Of a stretch of DNA of 25,099 nucleotides, positions 1-8,700 are shown piece by piece. The translations under genes and the position numbers were made by a program. Below the pieces are notes generated by a model that ran no database searches, had not been told where the DNA came from, and was given only the letters and a program-made list of their open reading frames with translations. The first letter of the stretch is position 1, and every line of letters begins with the position of its first letter. The stretch is from Thermoguttaceae bacterium (GTDB lineage Bacteria; Planctomycetota; Planctomycetia; Pirellulales; Thermoguttaceae): positions 1-25,099 of the forward strand of contig JAQVID010000003.1 in assembly GCA_028695865.1 (NCBI GenBank), written 5' to 3'.

Positions 1-453
1 CGGCTTGCCGCAAACAATATCCTGACTCGTAATGACGAAATCAAATCGCGGCTCCAGTTTGTCTTTTCGCAATACTGCCGACATGGATCGTCGTGAACTG
101 CTTGTACAAACCGCCTTCGGAATACCCTGCCGTTCCAAAGCGTCAAGCAACACAAACAAGCCAGGCATCGGTTCGGCTCCATCGTGCTCCAGAAGCGACA
201 AAAAAATCTCTTCCGACTCTTGCTGCATGGCTTGCCAGTCTTCATGGAGCGAGTAATATTCAATCATGCGCCGGAAGCAATATTCGGCAGGACGCCCCAT
301 AATGTCGTCGCACAACTCTTCCGTATATGAACAGTTACGCCGACCCAACAAAACCTCGGCTGCCTTCCAATATACTTTTTCCGTGTCGTACATGAGGCCG
401 TCCATATCGAACGCAACCGCCTCAATTTGTCGCTCTCCTTCCAATGAAAACAT
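1..453 (-). CDS. HAD-superfamily hydrolase (beta-phosphoglucomutase/phosphatase-like), partial
   Basis: This gene is cut by the left edge; 151 codons are visible, starting at ATG 453. The protein is a haloacid dehalogenase-type hydrolase, a family that removes or transfers phosphate on small molecules, mostly sugar phosphates, through an aspartyl-phosphate. Visible motifs are motif I FDMDG (D16 nucleophile, D18 acid/base), motif II TSSSR (T117) and the motif III start GKP (K150). The helical stretch between about residues 25 and 95 fits the small cap of the beta-phosphoglucomutase subgroup. No signal peptide is seen, so it should be cytosolic. The start lies 3 nt after the stop of the RND pump gene, so it is very likely co-transcribed and perhaps translationally coupled. 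No strong ribosome binding site is seen at the start. Substrate is unknown, and motif IV and the C-terminus are outside the window. Confidence 0.9.
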   Translation of the reverse strand, partial: MFSLEGERQIEAVAFDMDGLMYDTEKVYWKAAEVLLGRRNCSYTEELCDDIMGRPAEYCFRRMIEYYSLHEDWQAMQQESEEIFLSLLEHDGAEPMPGLFVLLDALERQGIPKAVCTSSSRRSMSAVLRKDKLEPRFDFVITSQDIVCGKP

Positions 454-456
454 CTT

Positions 457-3400
457 TTATTCACCCTGGCTTCCTGTCAGGACACGGCGAAACGTCTTCA
501 TACAGGTTTCGGATACGCTGGTTAACAGAACAAACAGGACCGGCGTAACCAAAATTCCAATCAACGTTTCTTCCAACATGCCGCCACACACCGCCGTTCC
601 TATCGCCTGACGCGAATTGGCTCCCGCTCCCGACGCAATGGCCAGTGGCACCACTCCCAATATAAACGCAAACGACGTCATCATGATCGGACGCAATCGA
701 AGAGTGCCTGCCGTGACGGCCGAATCCTTGATGTTCTTGCCTTCCTTGAGGTGCGCATCGCGAGCAAATTCGGTAATCAGAATGGCGTTCTTCGCCGAAA
801 GTCCCACCATCAGAATCAAGCCGATCTGCGTATAAACATTCACATCCATACCGCGAAGCGCCACGGCGAGTATCGCTCCGGAAACGCCAAGCGGAACGGC
901 CATCATGATAATAACCGGCGCCGACCAGCTTTCATATAACGCCGCAAGGGCCAGAAAACCAAAAAGCAATGCCAATACAAATATGACCGCTATCGCCGTA
1001 CCAACCCGTCGCTCCTGAAACGACATGCCGCTCCAGCCAACCTGAAATCCTTCCGGAAGCTTTTTCGCGTTTGCAAGAAGTGTGTTCATTCCCTCACCGG
1101 AACTCTGACCCGATGCCTGAATGCACGTGAGCTGCGTTGAAGCACTCAAATTATACCGGCACAACGTTTGGGGGGCAACAATATCACGGGCGGTTGCGAC
1201 ACTTCGAAGCGGCATTTTTTGTCCGTCCTTGCCCATGACGGGAAGGTCCAGTACCTGATCAATCGTCTTTCGGCTTTCACCCCGCGCTTGAAGTACAACA
1301 TGGAATACCCGCTCGAAGCGGTTGAAATCGTTCACGTAGTACGAGCCAAGATACGACTGAAGCGAGGAGAAAAGCTCGGTCAGACTGACGCCCATCTTCT
1401 TGGCCTTGTCGCGATCAATGTCCAAATATATTTGCGGCACGGTCGGGCGGAACGTTGTTGTCATATTGGCAAAACGACCTGTTTTCATCGAGGAATCGAT
1501 CAACTCGTTCGCGGCGTCATAAAGCGCAATATCACCATTGCCGCGCACATCAAGCAGTTGCGCTTCTATCCCTCCGCAAGTACCAATACCCGAAATCGCG
1601 GGAAGATTGAAGACCAGTATTTGCGCTTCTGGTATTTCATTTCTGAATGTTTGCATCAGTGTTCGCTGAAGTACAAAGGAGTTTTCACTCTTGTCCCGCT
1701 GGCTCCACGGTTTAAGACGAACTACACCGAGCATCAGATTTTCAGCGCAACTACCATCGAGCATGGAATATCCGGCGATCATAATTGTATTTTCATGGGC
1801 CTTGACGCCGGAGAGTATGTTTTCAATTTTCTTCCGAACGGCAACGGTGCGATCAAGCGTCGCTCCATCAGGAAGTCGAACATCAATAAACAAAACGCCC
1901 TGATCTTCGTCCGGAATAAATCCGGTCGGCATGACCTTCATTCCCATCCAAAGCGCAGCAACCAGGCCGATCCAAAAAAGAAGCATGAGAGCCGGCACGC
2001 GAATACACTTGTGCAAGTTGTAAGAATAGAAGGAAGCAAAACCATTGAAGCCCCAGTTAAAGAGACGGAACAGGAAAAACTTCTTTCCCTCTTTCTCGGG
2101 ACGAAGGAATATCGCGCAAAGAGCCGGAGCAATCGTGAGCGCACAAAGAGCCGAAATGAGCACAGCGCCGACAATGGTTAAGGCAAATTGTGTGTACAGA
2201 AGACCAACCATACCGGAAATAAAAGTCGTCGGGATGAATACGGAGCACAAAACGCAAGTGGTCCCGACGATCGGCCCGGAAACCTGGTCCATCGATTTTT
2301 TCGCGGCGTCCATCGGCGATATGTTTCGCTCTTCGTTTAATATACGCTGCGTATTTTCGACCACCAGAATTGCGTCGTCTACCACAATGCCAATTACGAG
2401 CACAAGCCCAAACATGGTAAGTGTATTGAGTGAAAAACCAAACAGGACCATAAGGAAAAAACAACCAACGAGTGAAACAGGAATCGTCAGCGTCGGAATC
2501 AAGGCCGCACGCCAATCTTGCAGAAATAAATACACAATTCCAATAACCAGCAAAATCGCAATGACCAGTGTCTCTTCAACTTCCGCTATGGACTCCGTAA
2601 TGAAAAGTGTTGAATCATAGCCCATGATCAGTTCCAGATTGTTTTGATCAAGTATTGGCTTGAGCTCTTCAATCTTCGCGTTCACTCCTTTCATGACATC
2701 AATCGCGTTGGCTCCAGGAGCCTGATAAATACCAAGCGCCGAAGACGGCTTGCCGTTATAAGACGAAGTTCGGTTGTAACTGTATTTTCCCAGTTCAATC
2801 CTGGCAACGTCTTTCAGCTTGAGGACACGACCTTGATCGTCTGTCCGAATCACAAGCTCCTCGAACTGCGACGCGTCTGCCAATCGGCCTTGAGTGCGGA
2901 TCGTGAGCGTCGAAACTTGCTCGCCCGGAATCGGCTGCGCGCCAAGACTTCCGGAAGCAACCTGTACATTCTGCTCCTCAATGATCTTTTGTATTTCCTG
3001 TACAGAGATTTTTCGTTGTGCCAAAATATCCGGATCAAGCCAAATACGCATGGAATAGTCTTTGGAGTCCAAAAGACTTGCCTCGCCAACGCCATGTACC
3101 CGGGCAAGTTCATCCTTGACGAAAATCGACATGTAATTGCTCAAGTAAAGATCGTCCTTCGAATCGTCTTTCGAACGCAAACAGTAGATTCCCAACATGC
3201 TTGGCGATTTCTTTTTCACCGTAATACCCAATCGCCGCACATCGCTTGGAATGCTCGGCTCGGCAAGCGAAACACGGTTTTGTACAAGCACTGTTGACAT
3301 ATCCGGATCGGTACCGATCTCGAAATAAACATTGAGCGTGTAGGAACCGTCAGAACTGCAAGTCGAGGTCATGTAAATCATGTTATCGACGCCGTTGACT

Positions 3401-3606
3401 TGCTCCTCTATGGGGATTGCGACCGTTTCGACCAGCGTCTGGCAATCGGCACCCGCGTAACTACACGTCACCGTCACAACAGGCGGTACGATGTCAGGAA
3501 ACTGTGCCATGGGAAGCTTGATGAAGCATACCACGCCCGCAAGCAAAATCATAAGTGAAATTACACAGGAAAAAATCGGACGCTTTATAAAATAATGTGA
3601 AAACAT
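457..3606 (-). CDS. RND (HAE1 family) inner-membrane multidrug efflux pump, AcrB/MexB-like
   Basis: A 1049-residue proton-driven pump of the AcrB/MexB/MexF type, which captures hydrophobic compounds from the periplasm or inner membrane and passes them to an outer-membrane channel through an adaptor. Length equals the family norm. The N-terminus (MFSHYFIKRPIFS) is the usual cytoplasmic start and first helix. D410 and D411, in the segment VVDDAILVVEN, match the proton-relay aspartates of AcrB TM4 (D407/D408), and a lysine in GLSAKNAILITEFA near residue 945 matches AcrB K940. Two large periplasmic loops lie between TM1-TM2 and TM7-TM8. The adaptor gene is 37 nt upstream and the HAD gene 3 nt downstream on the same strand. 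The ribosome binding site is weak (GGTGA about 9 nt before ATG), which may suggest coupling to the adaptor. Family assignment is firm; the exported substrate cannot be read from sequence. Confidence 0.97.
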   Translation of the reverse strand: MFSHYFIKRPIFSCVISLMILLAGVVCFIKLPMAQFPDIVPPVVTVTCSYAGADCQTLVETVAIPIEEQVNGVDNMIYMTSTCSSDGSYTLNVYFEIGTDPDMSTVLVQNRVSLAEPSIPSDVRRLGITVKKKSPSMLGIYCLRSKDDSKDDLYLSNYMSIFVKDELARVHGVGEASLLDSKDYSMRIWLDPDILAQRKISVQEIQKIIEEQNVQVASGSLGAQPIPGEQVSTLTIRTQGRLADASQFEELVIRTDDQGRVLKLKDVARIELGKYSYNRTSSYNGKPSSALGIYQAPGANAIDVMKGVNAKIEELKPILDQNNLELIMGYDSTLFITESIAEVEETLVIAILLVIGIVYLFLQDWRAALIPTLTIPVSLVGCFFLMVLFGFSLNTLTMFGLVLVIGIVVDDAILVVENTQRILNEERNISPMDAAKKSMDQVSGPIVGTTCVLCSVFIPTTFISGMVGLLYTQFALTIVGAVLISALCALTIAPALCAIFLRPEKEGKKFFLFRLFNWGFNGFASFYSYNLHKCIRVPALMLLFWIGLVAALWMGMKVMPTGFIPDEDQGVLFIDVRLPDGATLDRTVAVRKKIENILSGVKAHENTIMIAGYSMLDGSCAENLMLGVVRLKPWSQRDKSENSFVLQRTLMQTFRNEIPEAQILVFNLPAISGIGTCGGIEAQLLDVRGNGDIALYDAANELIDSSMKTGRFANMTTTFRPTVPQIYLDIDRDKAKKMGVSLTELFSSLQSYLGSYYVNDFNRFERVFHVVLQARGESRKTIDQVLDLPVMGKDGQKMPLRSVATARDIVAPQTLCRYNLSASTQLTCIQASGQSSGEGMNTLLANAKKLPEGFQVGWSGMSFQERRVGTAIAVIFVLALLFGFLALAALYESWSAPVIIMMAVPLGVSGAILAVALRGMDVNVYTQIGLILMVGLSAKNAILITEFARDAHLKEGKNIKDSAVTAGTLRLRPIMMTSFAFILGVVPLAIASGAGANSRQAIGTAVCGGMLEETLIGILVTPVLFVLLTSVSETCMKTFRRVLTGSQGE

Positions 3607-3643
3607 GTTATGGTGTCACCGTATCTATTGTGAAAGCTTGTAA

Positions 3644-5257
3644 TCAATGCGCAGAGACCGGTTGGGCCTGCGGAACAGGGGACGCGTTCCCCGGAAGACC
3701 TGTCGGACTGCCGGACGGTTTCGTCGAAGCGGGAGCCGCTTTCGGAGGAACCGAGTGGTTTGCCGGAACGCCAAGTTGTGTTTCCTGCGGCAAACGGGGT
3801 GCCCGCAATTCGGACTTCACTTCTTGCGCAGGCTTGACCGCGGTTGTACCGTTATCACCGGTTTTCTTTTCTTCAGTCGCCTTTTTTCCAGTCGGATTAT
3901 CCGAAGAAGCCGAAGACGGGGCGACGTCCTTTTTCTCCGGGGAACCGGACGAAAGAGCTCCTGCGGTTTTGTGGTCCGCGGCAGCATTGGGCTCTGCCGT
4001 GCCTTTGACCTCTGTAATCTTGGAACCCATGCGAACCTTTTGGGTTCCGTCGATCACATAAGACTCGCCTTCTTTGAGCCCGGAAACAACCAGACGTTCT
4101 CCGGTTTCACTCAATTTCCCCAACACGATTTCCCGTTTTTGAGTCGTTCCTTTTTCGTCAAGAACCCAAACATATTTCGTACTCAAGTCGGTGCACACTC
4201 CCTTTTCATCAATGACAAGAGCGCCTTTGACCAGGCCGGCTTCAAGTCGCACGCGGCAAAGTGTTCCAGGGTAGAGTCGGTAATTCGGATTGGCAAATCG
4301 GGCACGAAGCGTATTGGTTCCTGTTGAGACATCGATTACATTGTCGTTGTAATCAATAAAGCCTTCATAAGGAAATTCGTTCGAACGCTCACCGGACGAG
4401 GCGCCAAGCAGTTGCATTCGACACAGAATGAGTTCTTCAGCCTGCTCTTTTTTGGCAACTTCAATAAGAGCCTTGTTATCGAGTACCTCGATCTCTTTAA
4501 ACCGGTCGCCCAACTTGCGGCGAAGTTCTTCATAAATTCGGTTCTGAACAAAAATAAAATCACGATCCGTCACTTGAAAATAGACATACATCGGGTCCAT
4601 GGCCATGAGCGTGGCAAGCGTCTGCGGATTGGACCCGGTACCGTCGACCAAATTACCCTTTTCGACAAGATTTCGACTGATCTTGCCCCGCATCGGTGCT
4701 TTGATAATTGTTCGTTCCAGTTGCTTGTGCGCTTCAGCCAAATTTGCTTTTTTGGAAGCAATTTGAGCGGTTGCCTCATTCCACTGCGCCTTCGTTCGAT
4801 CTATGTCGGCCTGGGTCGTAAATCCTTCCCCTTTTTGCTTTAGCGTCAATTCGCGATCATAGTCAGCCTTCGCCTTGGCGGCATTGGCTTCCGCTATGGC
4901 CACGCCCGCGGCCGCTTCTTCGACATCGTTCACGTAGTCGAATTGCTCCAATTTGAACAAGGGAGCGTCTTTTTCAACAATGTCGCCCGGAAGAAAAGAA
5001 ATTTCTTCCAAATATCCACGAACCCGCGGAACTATGTTTATTGGCTCGGTATATGTGGTCCCAGAAAAATAACGATAATTCTGCACGTCTTTCTTGACGA
5101 CCTTGCCCAACCGCACCGGAACAGGCGGTTCCTCCCCACGAGGTTGCGGTTTTTCATAGCAGCCGGAAATCAGCAACAATAAAAGAGTTCCACAAACGAA
5201 TAAAAGATTCTTTTTTGAATGTACGCAACTATACACCCATGTTGTGTGCGTTTTCAT
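3644..5257 (-). CDS. RND efflux periplasmic adaptor (membrane fusion protein), lipoprotein with long C-terminal tail
   Basis: A 537-residue adaptor of the AcrA/MexA type that links the RND pump to an outer-membrane channel. The N-terminus has a hydrophobic segment ending in a lipobox LISGC, so Cys33 should be lipidated after signal peptidase II cleavage. The order of domains follows the family: a half lipoyl motif near residues 70-110, an alpha-hairpin rich in Ala/Lys/Glu near 110-175, the second lipoyl half (IIKAPMRGKISRN), then beta-barrel and membrane-proximal domains to about residue 414. The last 123 residues form a low-complexity tail rich in Pro, Ser, Ala, Lys and Thr, which typical adaptors of 370-420 residues lack. 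The start is supported by AAGGA 6 nt before ATG. First gene of the operon; the long leader is described separately. No TolC-like gene is in view. Confidence 0.95.
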   Translation of the reverse strand: MKTHTTWVYSCVHSKKNLLFVCGTLLLLLISGCYEKPQPRGEEPPVPVRLGKVVKKDVQNYRYFSGTTYTEPINIVPRVRGYLEEISFLPGDIVEKDAPLFKLEQFDYVNDVEEAAAGVAIAEANAAKAKADYDRELTLKQKGEGFTTQADIDRTKAQWNEATAQIASKKANLAEAHKQLERTIIKAPMRGKISRNLVEKGNLVDGTGSNPQTLATLMAMDPMYVYFQVTDRDFIFVQNRIYEELRRKLGDRFKEIEVLDNKALIEVAKKEQAEELILCRMQLLGASSGERSNEFPYEGFIDYNDNVIDVSTGTNTLRARFANPNYRLYPGTLCRVRLEAGLVKGALVIDEKGVCTDLSTKYVWVLDEKGTTQKREIVLGKLSETGERLVVSGLKEGESYVIDGTQKVRMGSKITEVKGTAEPNAAADHKTAGALSSGSPEKKDVAPSSASSDNPTGKKATEEKKTGDNGTTAVKPAQEVKSELRAPRLPQETQLGVPANHSVPPKAAPASTKPSGSPTGLPGNASPVPQAQPVSAH

Positions 5258-5560
5258 AACTGTTCCTTAAGGTTCGAATTAAACATGTTCCCAAAGGGAA
5301 ATACATATTGTGTCCAGCAGTGATACTCCTGTATGATATAAATTCTAGACGAAACGCAACTTTTTTCCAGTTCTTATTCGTGTAAAACCGGATTTTTTTA
5401 CAAACTTTCCGCAAAACTTGCTGTTATGAGATTCTTATTTAAAAAAATAATGAAAAACAACGATAAAAGTGAAGTATTGCTATGGCTTTGGAGCAGGTTA
5501 TTTCTTATAATGCCCCCGCTTGGTTTGGTATGATTCCATCCTTGGCAGGTGCAGGGAATG

Positions 5561-5636
5561 ACTAATTTTATACTACTGATACTTCATTTTTCGGTGATTC
5601 ACTCCCTGTCTCCCTTCGGACAATGGGGGAATTCAG
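5561..5636 (-). repeat. Dispersed intergenic repeat, copy A (hairpin plus core)
   Basis: Read on the minus strand, this stretch starts with CTGAATTCCCCC, runs through an imperfect hairpin (TGTCC...GGGAGACA) and then the core at 5603-5565 containing ACCGAAA, TGAAGTATC and TATAAAAT. Nearly the same order and wording is found on the plus strand at 23526-23600, and the core is found again at 18138-18176. In copies A and B the core matches at about 31 of 39 positions by eye, without gaps. The orientation points the AT-rich end toward the RND operon. Confidence 0.65.
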
Positions 5637-5668
5637 AACACGCAACACGAAAAATCAAGTAAAACCGG

Positions 5669-5674
5669 TATAAT
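5669..5674 (+). promoter_or_regulatory. Candidate -10 element for the large secreted protein
   Basis: A perfect TATAAT about 108 nt upstream of the chosen ATG at 5782. At 16-18 nt spacing no good TTGACA-like -35 is present, so the assignment rests on the -10 and its position only. Confidence 0.35.
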
Positions 5675-5781
5675 ACACAAACAGAATCCGCTTTTTCGTC
5701 CGGAAAATATCGTGTGACGCCCATCGCGTCTCAGCCGTTTTCCGGTTGCAAAAAAGCCCTTTATACACAGGAATTGGTTGC

Positions 5782-8700
5782 ATGCGCGGACAAGGATGTC
5801 CGAAAGAAAAAAACAGGAACCGGACTGCCCGAATATTTCCGCGGGGGTCTTGTTTTATTCTGTTTTTGCTTTTTGCCTGGGGAACGCAAATTTTCCCTCT
5901 GTCCGCTTATGCGCAGGAACAAACCCTTTTCCATCCCGGAAATCTGCGGCTCAATTTTACCTGGTGTTCCGAAGAGCCTGAACTCTGGAACGGTGAAATC
6001 TTTTTGTCCGCAGGTGGTTTTTCTCAATCGGTCATTCTCGGAAAAGACCCGACAAATCCGCAAACATTTTCTTTTGAAACCGCAAGTCAAGGAAAAATCA
6101 CGTTTTGTACCACACGCCAGAACATTTTCTGCGGAGTTCAAACCACGGTTCACGCTCAGTTAAACGCGACACTAACGGTGAATTTGCGTAATCCGCGATG
6201 GAAAGAGGGCATTTCACGCTCCATGATGCTCAGCGACCTTGTTCGCGGACCGGTATATGTTCCATTTGACAACAAGGAAAACGGCCTTCTGATCGAACGC
6301 GTCGTCGGTGACGACTTGCCTGTTTGGGTGACAAGCGATTCGGCCAACGCGACCAGTGGCGGATTACCGTCGCTCGTTTTCGAACAAGGGGATACGATGC
6401 GCGTCGCCGTTTTTCCACGCACAGCACATTACGCGGGAGAAGAAGGACTCCTTTTAACGGCCAGACTTGTTCGATCAGAACAGCCTCAAACAGAACTGTG
6501 GAGTCAGGTTCTCCAGATTCCTGTCCCGTCCCCGAAAACACAGTACGATTTTTTAGTCACGCTCCCGAACATGGCCGGACCATTCGATCTTCAGTTGACC
6601 TTGGCCCGAAAGAAACAGGGGTTCAGTCTGATTCCCACGCGGGATGCTCAAAAGAAACTGATTCTCGCCCAGCGCACGATTCAAGGGGTCATCGTTCCCC
6701 CTGTCGCCGCCGTGGGAAAAGCGTCTTCCCGGGAAGAAGTGGAACCATCGTTCGACATGCGCAACGGACTGCTCGAAACCATCGATCCAACCAATCCGTC
6801 ATGGTGGAAAGTGTTCTCACGCAATCCTGTGTTCCTCGGAGCCAAAGTTCCCGTGAAACCCGATCTGTTTGCCAATCAAGCCGATCCGGCTCAAATCGGA
6901 CACGAACAGAAACCTCTGGATTCCAATCCGTTACAGGCAAGCCTGCCGACGGTTCTTGGTCAGAAGGCAGCTTCCCCCAACTTTGATATTTTGAGCAAAT
7001 GGAAATGGAGCGATTTCCAGATTCGTTTGACCCCGCACAAAATTGGTACCGGCTGGGGCCAATGGGATGCCTTGTGGCAACATTCCCTGGGCAGTGGTCA
7101 TTTAAAAACATTTGATTCGCAACAAATGCAATATTCTTCCTTCGCGCAGCTTGTTCCTTCAGGCACGGACGAAGTTCCCTGGGAATCTTATACGATTCCG
7201 GTCAAAGAACCGGGCAAGCCTCACCTGCTGGAAATTGAATACTTGTCGCACATTCCACAGAAACTTGGAATCAGTATTATTGAACCATCGGTTTCCGGCG
7301 GCGTATTTCCCAATACAATCGACAGCGGACTGGTTGTGGACGATTCGCCTTTGAGTGACGTTACCCCAAATCGTGTGCTCAATCATCAGATACTCTTTTG
7401 GCCTAAAACGAAAGCACCCATGATTCTCATCATGAACCGTGACCGCAATCATCCGGCGGTATTCGGAAGAATCCGGCTTTATCGGGCAAAAGACGAACCG
7501 GCGTCTTCCTCTCGCTCGCAGCAGGGAAGATCGTTTGCCGCTTTCATGACACGTCCAACGTTTGCCGATCAGTTCTCGGCTCCGCGCGTTCCTTCGCCTA
7601 TTGGTGTTGCCGGGGCCGACGATTGGAATACCTTTTACGCCGGACTCGATCGCACAACGAATTATCTTCAGGCAGCAGGATATGACCGGCTTGTTTTGTC
7701 TGTTTACGCCGATGGAAGTACTCTGTATCCGAGCAAGCTTTTATGCCCGACCCCCAAATTCGATTCAGGTGTGTTTTTGACACGAGGAGAAGACCCTGTT
7801 CGTAAAGATGTTTTGGAACTTGCCGCAAGATTGTTCGATCGTCGAAGGCTTACGCTGGTTCCTTTGCTTAATTTCAATTCACCCCTGCCCGCACTCGAAG
7901 AGTATTACAGACGCACGGTCAATGAAGGAAACGCTGCCCGGATTCGTTTGGCCGAAGGTATTTATTGGACCGGCCCGGAAGGACGCCGCTTTATCGATGC
8001 CCGCGCCAGTGCAACCGGTACGGGTCCGCATTACAATATTCTCAATCCGATTGTTCAACGAGCCGTCTTCGACGTGATCAAAGAACTTGCTGTTCGTTAC
8101 AGTCGTCATCCATCGGTTCCAGGAATCGCTCTCGAAATATCGGCCGGCAATTTCGCGCACCTTCCGGATGATATTTACTATGGAATGGACGATACAACTT
8201 TTGCAAAATTCATGAATGAAACAAATTTGCAAAAACGAATCAATCAGCTTCCAGCTGGTGAAAAGACCAATCAAATACAATCGCGTCTGCAAGCACTGTT
8301 GGCAAGCTCCGGTATGGAGCGGTATCGTATTCGTGCCCAATTTATCAATGACCTGTGCCGTCAGGAATGGCTCAAATGGCGCGCTCAAACGCTTTATCGC
8401 TTTTATCATGAAGTTCGAGTACAGCTTGCGACGATTCGCCCGGACTTCAATCTCTGGCTCGTCGGAACGGATATGTTTGACGGTTTGCAAAGCCGTACAA
8501 GTTTGTACCCGACTCTGGCAAGTACCACCGATTTCGCCGCCGTTTTGCAGAATATTGGAATCGCCCCCGAACTGTTTGACGCGGACCCCTTACTCACCCT
8601 GCTGCGGCCGGGACAAATCGATTTAAACGCTGATTTACCGGGTCAAATCGTTCCGCTCGAACTCGATACGCCCGATTGCATTAAGCTCTTTTCACACAAC

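Larger units (their letters stand above)
5258..5781. other. Divergent intergenic region between RND adaptor and large secreted protein
   Basis: A 524-nt spacer with no convincing gene. It holds the start signals of both flanking genes, a copy of the dispersed hairpin-plus-core repeat (5561-5636), a weaker core-like segment near 5461-5485 (CGATAAAAGTGAAGTAT), a short palindrome TTCCCAAAGGGAA at 5286-5299, a TATAAT on the plus strand near 5507 with a poor -35, and a perfect TATAAT at 5669-5674. The region is AT-rich compared with the genes. The adaptor leader would be about 300 nt if transcription starts at the repeat. Confidence 0.6.

Noticed and set aside
1168..2181. A long open frame on the plus strand inside the RND pump gene
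   Set aside because: It is antisense to a well-conserved pump, has no recognisable protein character, and no ribosome binding site; it is a shadow of the coding strand.
5746..5781. TTG at 5746 as the start of the large secreted protein
   Set aside because: No ribosome binding site precedes it, and the ATG at 5782 has AGGA at good spacing directly before a standard signal peptide.
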